Positions 41,278 through 48,559 of a stretch of 64,000 bases of DNA are shown here, piece after piece. Under the pieces are notes generated by a model that saw only the letters and a program-made list of their open reading frames with translations, was not told the origin of the DNA and did no database searches. Both the position numbers and the translations under genes were made by a program. Origin of the DNA: Leishmania martiniquensis (taxonomy: Eukaryota > Euglenozoa > Kinetoplastea > Trypanosomatida > Trypanosomatidae); contig NC_090164.1 in the NCBI RefSeq assembly GCF_017916325.1, positions 283,001 through 347,000 on the forward strand, given 5' to 3'. Positions within the stretch are counted from its first letter, which is position 1; every line of letters begins with the position of its first letter.

Positions 41278-42557
41278 GCTGGCGTCTCACACCTCAATGA
41301 CTTACTTTCTCAGGGTTATCAAGGAAGAAAATAGTATATAGAGGGGGGAGGCGAAATCGCCGAAGTGTCGCTTCCACGCTTGGTAGAAGCTCTACGTTCA
41401 CCAATTGATATTGTTACAATCCGCAAACAGACGGCTAAGCTTGCTCGGTATGACTATGACAGCTAGACCCGCTAAGAGGTCAAGTGTGGGAAGGGGAGAA
41501 AAAGGAGAGCGCGAATGCGATGCGACCACCACCGTCTCCAGTGCGCCGCTCACTCGTCCTCCTTTTTTTCGCTGCAGACACTTGAGCAAGAGAAGAGAAA
41601 GATGAACACGAAAGAAGGGCAAGAAGGTTGAGTAGGATCTCTTTTTTGCCCAGATGGCAAAAACGACACGCGACAACAACGCCTTATCTTTCGTTTCACC
41701 CTATTGCATGCTTGAAGGCACACGCCAAGCGTAGCGTGTGTGCGCTCCTTGTGCCAGGTGCTGTTTCGCTTTGTTTCCCTCTCTTTGAGTCGCAAGTGGT
41801 CAGTCACCGTATGTACACCACACACAGTGGTCAAAAAAGCGGACATGCTCGTTTTCCCAATGTGTGCATTCCGCCATAAAGCAGGAGTCGAGCTCCACTC
41901 TCCTCCCGTCCTGTCACACGCCCCGACTCGTGTGATGCGCAGCACCGGTAGACACGCGTTGCAGCAACGCGCCGCCTCGAGCTCAGCCCACCCCCGATTC
42001 ACACCTCACTTCAGTGTCACCAGCATTCCCGCAGCCACCACGTGGCGCATCCTCCTCGGGGCGGCTCAGGCTCCCTGGCGGTACGCTGTGAAGGGTGGGT
42101 AACATGCCCAGCAGTGGCGTTGGCGCAGCGCATACCGTTCGGAGGGCACAGGCGCCCCCGCTGTCGCGGGTCGCTCCGACGCAGCGCCATCCAGAACCTC
42201 ACCACCCACACCAGCAGTGATGTGTCCCTCTGACTTCGCCACGCCGTAGCCACCTGACCCTTTGTCACCGGTAGAGGCGGATCTGCATTGCGAGGAATGG
42301 GGTCTGCTTGGCCTCCCCACACGGAGCGTGGGGTGCTGGACCCCATGCGGTATTAGACGCTGAGGTATCACCCGTCAAGGACGTGGTAATCCTACGCGAA
42401 AAAAAAAGAGGAAAAAGAGTACGAGAGTGGAGCGTCCAACACAAAAGTGAAGACAAGAGAAATTCTCGCTAGGTTTTTTTTAAGGAGACGAAAACACGCT
42501 AACGTTACTAAATGGTGAGTGCAAGTGCACATGCTTGTCGCAATCACTTCCCCATCT
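41278..42557. other. Intergenic region containing the second SIDER-like repeat
   Basis: About 1.3 kb between the TPR-like gene stop and the cytochrome b5 copy 2 start. It contains the 473 bp repeat at 41880-42352. Purine-rich plus-strand sequence at 41490-41520 and 41585-41620 could provide the splice tract for copy 2. No gene was seen. Confidence 0.6.
41880..42352 (-). repeat. 473 bp SIDER-like retroposon, copy B
   Basis: Same length and orientation as 36197-36669, with two visible substitutions. It lies downstream of the TPR-like gene, most likely in its 3' UTR, where related SIDER2 elements are known to promote mRNA decay. The flanking sequences of the two copies are unrelated, so the copies were inserted or converted separately rather than carried along by duplication of the cytochrome b5 gene. 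Confidence 0.75.
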
Positions 42558-44033
42558 CTATTTCTTCTCGTATGGCGTGCGCTTTGTGAGGCTCTGCTTG
42601 AGGCGGTCGAGCTCCTTCAGATCCTTGTCCGCCTTGGTGATGAGCCCAAGACCCTTGTAGGCACGACTACGAGCTAAGAGTGCGCGCCACATGTAGATGT
42701 ACTCGTTCGCATGGATCACCGGAGTGACAGCTTCCACAGCCTCCTGCAGGCGGTTCATCGCGGTCAATGCAACAGACTTCTGCACCTGTGTGCGGTAGAG
42801 CAGCTGCTTCGCTAGCGCCTTGGCGATCTCCTTTCCGCGCTTTGCGTAGTCCGTCGCTGCAGCCGTATCCGATGAAGCTACCGCCAGGTGCACGGACTCC
42901 ACCGCGTCAGCAACCGCCTGATCCGACGAGCTGATCGGTGTACTCGGGCCAGGCCCAAAGGTCTCACGAACGGAAGCAATGATACTCTTATCCTTCGGTG
43001 CCGACTTCAGAAGCGCATGTAGCTTCTCCTCCGAGTCGTAAAAAGCCTTGCTGGGCACAGAAGCACGGATTCGCTCTATCGCCTCCTGCTTGAGACCGGC
43101 GTTGTGGGGTGTCAACGCCTCCTGTATCAGCTGATGCGCCGACTGCGCGGCCTCTGACATCCAGCGATCGTAGTGGTCTTGGACTGTTGGGAAAAAATTG
43201 TGGAAATGATGGCGCACCTCAGCTTCTTGCAGCGTGATCGCCAGCTCTAAAGCCTCCTCGTCTGTCATCTGCACACCAAAGGCGTTTTTCGCCTGTTCAA
43301 GAGCCTTTGCGGCAGTAGGATCGGCCATCACGTTTGCTATCCCCTCAGCCACCACGGCACTGACGCCCTCCGGCCTTGCCCCAGGTCGTGCGCGTCGCAC
43401 ATGAAACCCGATCAAGGAGAACTCGTTCGTATTTTCGGTGGTCGCAACCAGCTCCGAGACGTTGATGGGGGCTTTGATGTACTCCTCGATCCTCTTCTCG
43501 ATCGAGGAAAAGTGCTTGTAAGCCCCCTCACTCGCACCTGTGTAAAGGGTGTACTCCGCTGCGCCGAGCTCAACGAGCCAGCAGCCGGGAGAGTTTGCAA
43601 CCAGTTCCTTGTAATCACCCTGTAGCTTGGAGCGTAGGTCCGACACCTCCGCCTCTGTAGCCCCGCCTGAAACGCTCAGTGCAGCCTCCTTCATGTCCAA
43701 CAGCTCGCTGTGTGAGCGCAGGCGGATGCCGATCGCGAAACGCTTTAGCGCTTCGTTTTGCACCTTTGGAAGAACAGAGTCGATCTCTGCAATGGCTTCG
43801 GTTGGATTCCGTGACAGTAGGTAAAGGTGAGCGCGCGCAACTACTGCCGTTGTCCCTGCTAGCCCCTCACCTTTTGTCTTTTCCGCAATGCTGTTGATAG
43901 CGCTCGCATTCACCCTACGTGCTGTCGTCACACCAATCATCCGTCGGATCGTGTTCTGCATTGCGATCGAGTCGGCGAGCACTGGCTTCAAAGTTGCGAG
44001 CGGCGCGCGCAGGTGCTTTACGGCGCAAAACAT
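42558..44033 (-). CDS. Mitochondrial TPR-like protein of unknown function
   Basis: A 491-residue protein. The N-terminus (MFCAVKHLRAPLATLK... with RRMIGVTTARRV) is rich in Arg, Ala and Ser and lacks acidic residues at first, as in a mitochondrial presequence. The body is mostly helical. The C-terminal part has repeats of TPR character (VALTAMNRLQEAVEAVTPVI, then WRALLARSRAYKGLGLITKA), and an N-terminal segment (HLYLLSRNPTEAIAEIDSVL) looks similar. I recognise no catalytic motif. It lies between ARL3 and cytochrome b5 copy 2. A structural role in a mitochondrial complex is plausible but inferred only from this layout. Confidence 0.8.
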   Translation of the reverse strand: MFCAVKHLRAPLATLKPVLADSIAMQNTIRRMIGVTTARRVNASAINSIAEKTKGEGLAGTTAVVARAHLYLLSRNPTEAIAEIDSVLPKVQNEALKRFAIGIRLRSHSELLDMKEAALSVSGGATEAEVSDLRSKLQGDYKELVANSPGCWLVELGAAEYTLYTGASEGAYKHFSSIEKRIEEYIKAPINVSELVATTENTNEFSLIGFHVRRARPGARPEGVSAVVAEGIANVMADPTAAKALEQAKNAFGVQMTDEEALELAITLQEAEVRHHFHNFFPTVQDHYDRWMSEAAQSAHQLIQEALTPHNAGLKQEAIERIRASVPSKAFYDSEEKLHALLKSAPKDKSIIASVRETFGPGPSTPISSSDQAVADAVESVHLAVASSDTAAATDYAKRGKEIAKALAKQLLYRTQVQKSVALTAMNRLQEAVEAVTPVIHANEYIYMWRALLARSRAYKGLGLITKADKDLKELDRLKQSLTKRTPYEKK

Positions 44034-44132
44034 TTTGCCTTCTATTTACAAAGTAGGTAAATTTCTTCAAATGAGCGAAGATGTGTTTTTCCTTCTTATT
44101 CCTCGCGTGCGAGTGAAAACTCAGCTGCTACA

Positions 44133-44498
44133 TCACGCGTGCAATGCGAAGTGTGAGTGAGGCAGTAAAGATAGAGGTAAGAGGATTGGTGTTGCGAGAT
44201 CGTGGAAATCATGCCCACCGCTCAGATAGATGAAGAAGAGTGCTAATACGCCGATTCTGCTTGCTGCACAAGTGATTCCCTGGGTAGCCACAGCGACCAA
44301 CTGGCCCTTTGGCATGCCTTGGATAGCATTACACGCGTTTAGCTTCGAGGATAGAGGTTCCAAGGGGCGAAAAGAAACGTCATCTTCGTGAGTAACCGTC
44401 TCTTTAGAAGCGTCGTCATTTACCTTTTGCGCTTTGTTTCTGCAACCGGCTCCCGTTGTATCCGCCGTTTTACATGGACAACTATAGAACAGGTACAT
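44133..44498 (-). CDS. Small candidate protein with one membrane segment
   Basis: A 121-codon ATG-initiated frame on the coding strand, filling the gap between ARL3 and the TPR-like gene. The N-terminal two thirds are polar (for example KVNDDASKETVTHEDDVSF). A hydrophobic segment follows (ASRIGVLALFFIYLSGG), then a short tail ending in leucine/proline/histidine-rich residues. The layout resembles a tail-anchored or single-pass small protein. I cannot assign a family, and such a frame could be chance sequence in a UTR. The orientation and the compact spacing support it. Confidence 0.4.
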   Translation of the reverse strand: MYLFYSCPCKTADTTGAGCRNKAQKVNDDASKETVTHEDDVSFRPLEPLSSKLNACNAIQGMPKGQLVAVATQGITCAASRIGVLALFFIYLSGGHDFHDLATPILLPLSLLPHSHFALHA

Positions 44499-44642
44499 AA
44501 GAGGAAAAAGGAGACTGCTTCTATCGTATTGTTACCTTTTGGAGAATTCTCCATATTCTTTTTTCTCAAAGACTGTCACGGACGCGCCGATCAGCGTCTG
44601 GGGACAGAAAAGCGAAAATAAAAAAGGGGCGCCATCAGCTGC

Positions 44643-45182
44643 TCACTTATGCTTCAGATTCTTCACCGCCCACTCCAGGCCTTCATGTAGACCCTCACCA
44701 GTTTTCGCGCTGCATCTTTGAATTGACCACGTGCGGTCCCGCAAGCTGTGTAAGTTAAGAGCTGTGCCCACGTCCTCCGGTGACAGCGCAGTGGCGAGGT
44801 CACACTTGTTGGAGAAAATAAGTACAGGCGCCTCTCGAAGCTTTTCTTCCTGGAGGAGCGCGTCCAGCTCTGTCGCCGTTTCCTCTAGGCGGCGCCGATC
44901 GGCAGCATCGACGACGTAAATCAGGCAATCTACTTCGTCGTAGTAGTTCGGCCAGTACGCACGGATAGCCTTTTGGCCACCAATGTCCCACATGTTCAGC
45001 TTAAACCCCTCGCAGTTGATGGATTTGATGTTAAACCCCTGTGTCGCCTGGGTGGTAGTAGGGTCCTCGTCGGAGAGCTTGCGGAGAATAGAAGTCTTGC
45101 CAGCATTATCAAGGCCCAGAATCAAAATCCGCGGCTCTGCCTCACTCCGCTTGAGCTTGCGAAGGAGAGTGAGAAGACCCAT
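44643..45182 (-). CDS. ARL3: ARF-like small GTPase ARL3
   Basis: A 179-residue protein starting MGLLTLLRKLKRSEAEPRIL, almost the same N-terminus as ARL3 of other eukaryotes. All GTPase motifs are intact: P-loop GLDNAGKT (23-30), switch I region with TQGFNIKSI, switch II WDIGGQ (65-70), NKCD (125-128, where most relatives have NKQD) and the SAKTGEGL block. ARL3 releases lipid-modified cargo from carriers for delivery to the cilium or flagellum; in Leishmania, ARL3A is known to affect flagellum length. The ATG at 45182 was chosen over an extension whose 33 residues are absent from the family. A clear pyrimidine tract lies just upstream (45240-45300). Confidence 0.95.
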   Translation of the reverse strand: MGLLTLLRKLKRSEAEPRILILGLDNAGKTSILRKLSDEDPTTTQATQGFNIKSINCEGFKLNMWDIGGQKAIRAYWPNYYDEVDCLIYVVDAADRRRLEETATELDALLQEEKLREAPVLIFSNKCDLATALSPEDVGTALNLHSLRDRTWSIQRCSAKTGEGLHEGLEWAVKNLKHK

Positions 45183-45604
45183 TTGGTAAAGTGCAGAAAA
45201 AAGGTTCGGGGAAATCTTGAGCATGAGGCGAGCGCGTGTGAAAGAGGAAAGCGAGGAGCAACAAAGAAAAAGAGGAAGCAAGAGAGTAGCATTTTCTTCA
45301 CTTCAAGCACCATCATAGCCATTAGTAGATGCCCAGTACATCGCATAGAGCTTGAGTCGAGTGGCCAACACCTTGCAGTACTTGACATTGAATGGAAGAA
45401 CGGAAAAGGCACCCCTTGTTCTTTCAGAGACGTATCCCCCCGTTTCTAGTAGTCGAATTCGATGCAAGCCCTGTAATAAGAAAACGTTGCCTTTTTTTTT
45501 GCGATATGAAGAAAGATCAAAAAGCAGTTTTCATCTGAAAGCTGAAAAAACTCAGAGGCATCTCTGCATGTCCGCTTCTTCTCTTCAACAGCAATGATTC
45601 TCCA
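45183..45604. other. Intergenic region with ARL3 splice tract
   Basis: 420 bp. Purines on the plus strand at 45240-45300 form the pyrimidine tract for ARL3 splicing on the minus strand. A T-run (45491-45500) lies further upstream. No gene was seen. Confidence 0.6.
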
Positions 45605-46657
45605 TTAATGGTGTTTCGAAACGCTGCTTCTCTCGCCATCGGATCGGCTCTTTTTCGTCATACGCTCCTCTCTGCTCTCTAACAGATTAGGATGCACGTC
45701 GAGGCGCCTCTTGTAGCGCCTCGCACTGAAGTTGTACGTGTCCTGGTACCAGCTTCTCGAAAACGTAACGTAGTAGCAAGGGCGAGGATCTGCTTTTGCG
45801 TTGCGCAAACCACGATGAACAACTCTATAGTCAAACAGGAGTGCATTGCCAAGAGGGACAGGCGGGGAAACTGATTTCCTGTGTGTTGGATTTCCGACCA
45901 TGTGAGACCCAGGAAAAAATTCTGTGCCGTTGCGGCTGTCAATACTAATCAAGGGTACAAAAATGTTAATGGCATAGGGAAAGAGGTTCACAATATTGCT
46001 GAGTGCTGGGCCATCGGTGTGCCTGTTTTGCGTTTCACTGCCCGTCAGCGACAGAAAGCAGCCGGAAGACATCACCTTCTTCTCGATTTGCAGGTGTTTG
46101 TTGCAAAGGAGTGCGTTGAGTGTCTCCTGAATCGCTTGTGCATTTTCGACCAGGGGAACTACTCGGGAGGTGATAAAGTCTGCTATAATCTCAAACCTCC
46201 CCGGGCATCGCTGACGAAAATTAGAATACCCACTTTCGAGCGTCGGAATTGCACCCCCTATCTCTGCCTGGCACTCGTACGTCTTGAGTAATGCTTTAAA
46301 GTAACGAAGAAGATCACCATTCCACGAGGAGAGGTCCTGTGTGATCCGATGAAGCTCCGTTTTCTTCTCAGTAAGCGGAACTACACAAAAGCCGTCTGCA
46401 AGAAAGCTTCTTGCGTACTTGTTCATGTGGTGTGGGTACTTCTTCCATTTCATGTCTATCGCTCCCGAGAGGCAGCAGGCGCAGCGGTCGCTTGTTGATG
46501 CCTTTTCCTCGATAATAACACCTGTGTCAGCCATGAAGCATGTTTGGTGGTACCATCTGTTACACTGGATGCAGTGCACAGATTTTTTGAGAGCAGCTTC
46601 CCGAAGCGTCTTACCGCAACGCGAGCATGTGTGGTCTAACGTAGCGAAGATCTTCAT
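45605..46657 (-). CDS. PHD finger fused to a PhyH-type 2-oxoglutarate dioxygenase
   Basis: A 350-residue protein. Residues 11-62 have the exact PHD zinc-finger pattern C4HC3: Cys11, Cys14, Cys29, Cys32, His37, Cys40, Cys59, Cys62, with the typical CNRWYHQTC core. Residues of about 80-305 are a PhyH-like Fe(II)/2-oxoglutarate oxygenase: His213 and Asp215 in RHTDGP, distal His281 in VVHRGLRN, Arg292 for 2-oxoglutarate, and the FFPGSHMVG block. The tail is basic. PHD fingers usually read histone tails, so the enzyme may act in the nucleus, but the substrate is unknown; phytanoyl-CoA itself is unlikely. It is the first gene on the leftward side of the strand switch. The mRNA has a G13 run directly before the start codon. 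Confidence 0.9.
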   Translation of the reverse strand: MKIFATLDHTCSRCGKTLREAALKKSVHCIQCNRWYHQTCFMADTGVIIEEKASTSDRCACCLSGAIDMKWKKYPHHMNKYARSFLADGFCVVPLTEKKTELHRITQDLSSWNGDLLRYFKALLKTYECQAEIGGAIPTLESGYSNFRQRCPGRFEIIADFITSRVVPLVENAQAIQETLNALLCNKHLQIEKKVMSSGCFLSLTGSETQNRHTDGPALSNIVNLFPYAINIFVPLISIDSRNGTEFFPGSHMVGNPTHRKSVSPPVPLGNALLFDYRVVHRGLRNAKADPRPCYYVTFSRSWYQDTYNFSARRYKRRLDVHPNLLESREERMTKKSRSDGERSSVSKHH

Positions 46658-46660
46658 CTT

Positions 46661-46673
46661 CCCCCCCCCCCCC
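46661..46673 (+). repeat. C13 run next to a start codon
   Basis: Thirteen cytosines on the plus strand give an uninterrupted G13 run in the mRNA, separated from the ATG of the PHD-dioxygenase gene only by AAG. Confidence 0.95.
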
Positions 46674-47011
46674 GATATCTACCAAAGAAAATGTGGGAAA
46701 AGAGCAAGAGTTTAGCAAGAAAAGAGTCAGTGAAGATGCTCCTAAAGCCTAAGTACATTTCGAAGCCGGTGCCTGAGCAGAAGTACTTTGTCAAGGTGGG
46801 AAACGCTTTTCTTTTGAGGGAGAGAATATGCAACTTCGATTTCTATTCGAATAGTAGAATTCTAACAGGGAAAACTCTCGACTGTACCCTAATTATAAGC
46901 ACATTCACCGTGCGCAGAATCATCAACGCATTCAGGGCGTGACGCAAGCAGCTTTGGAGTATCGGTGAACTTTTATGCACTAACGCAGTCCATATTTTTG
47001 AAAATACCCCG

Positions 47012-47254
47012 ATGGCACCACCTCGAGCAGCAAGTGTGCAGATGAATCTCCAAACACATCTGAGCAAGGGGCGCCATGAGCCCAAGGACGGTCATCTTGC
47101 TAATCGCATGCGCAATCTGCGGTTACTCAAGTGCCTGAAGATGGCCAGTTTCTCCATGCCAAACGGGCTTGGCTACCAGACTATTGATCTCACTACCAGA
47201 AGCGGTGGGTACCCTCCATCGATCCATGGCACACTCCGCTACAATCCCAACTAA
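47012..47254 (+). CDS. Small candidate frame on the plus strand in the switch region
   Basis: An ATG-initiated 80-codon frame (MAPPRAASVQMNLQTHLSKG...) with a varied, non-repetitive composition, unlike the low-complexity frames around it. Residues 32-45 are basic (RMRNLRLLKCLKMAS) and the C-terminus is SIHGTLRYNPN. I recognise no family. If real, it is the first plus-strand gene, but it lies on the left side of the skew switch, so it would be transcribed against the local direction. It may instead be a relic of a gene fragment. Confidence 0.25.
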   Translation: MAPPRAASVQMNLQTHLSKGRHEPKDGHLANRMRNLRLLKCLKMASFSMPNGLGYQTIDLTTRSGGYPPSIHGTLRYNPN

Positions 47255-48559
47255 CCCACCTACATATGTTCACCGCGCATCCTCTCGTTTTCGCGAGGAA
47301 AAGAATGCCTCATATTCTTCGCATCTCATGACAGCCTATGAAGATTAAAAGTTTCAGCTTATTTGTCAAAAGGGACGGAGTGTTTGCCGCGGCACGCAAA
47401 CATGTGCACTTTCGCAACGATGGCCTTGCTGAAAAACATCGCCTTAACACCAAGTGCTGCGGATCCAACACTTCGAATAAACTGCAAAATAATACGGAAA
47501 TCCTTTTGCGAAGCTCCAGGGTGCGTTGCTTTGGCAGTGCTTTCCACTTCGCTTGCTTTACGTCATTTCTGTCACGCATTATCACCGAATACTATTTTTT
47601 CACCTTTCGAAAAGTCTACGGGCACGGAAAGTCGGAACAACCTCGTCGTAGGCACTCACAAGAGCTGTCGGTTTGATTGAAGCCAAAGCAGAGGCAACCT
47701 GCAGGTTTTCGGATATTGCATGAGACGGATCCCTATCCTTTGCTGGTGAGCACACCTTTCACAACGCTTCAGAGACGCGTTCGCCACTAAGAAGACTGTG
47801 CTAAATCAAAAACGCATCGAAGTTTCGAACAGGAAGAAGCGGCAAGATTCACAAGATCAATTACAGTAGCCAACCAACATGCTTCCTCCCTCTTGCGACC
47901 CTTTCAAAAGCCTAGCCAACCTTCAGTCCGTTCCTAAAGCGCTAGAGCTTACCTCGTGCGAGAGCATGCGTGCCTTTGCCCCTCTACGCCTCGCAGTGAG
48001 CTTCCAGCAACAAGTGCAGCCACCGCTTTCCAAATATCCCCGCTGTTTCTAAGCTTACGGCACTCAACTTTCTTCCGCCAGAGAAGTCCCGCCCTGAAGC
48101 TGACGCCATCGCGCTCCCTCAGGCTTGGGCGGCGCCCCGCTACATCGCCATGGCTTGAGCACCCCCGCCCCTACCCACAAATAAAAGATGCCCCACAAAC
48201 ATGCTTCGCCCTACCCCTTTTTCCTCATCGCCTGCGAAAAACACTAATCCTCCCGCACCAAGTTAATTTCCGGCCCAAAGCGCAACCAAATCCGCGCCCA
48301 GCCCCCCTCCGTGACCCGAGCCCCTCAAAACACCCTGTGATACTCCTGGAAAATTGAAACAATTACCCCGCTCCTTTGATTCCCCGCCTAAACGCGCGCC
48401 GCCACCACTAACAGCCACGGGAGCAGCTGTCCGAAATCCGGCATCAGTACCTTTAAGCAGACCCTGACCCCCGATACCCCATGCAACCACACCTAAAAAA
48501 AAGATTTTAACGAAGCGCGACCACGCACCACCCTGCGTTTCCAAAACGCCAAAGTACCA

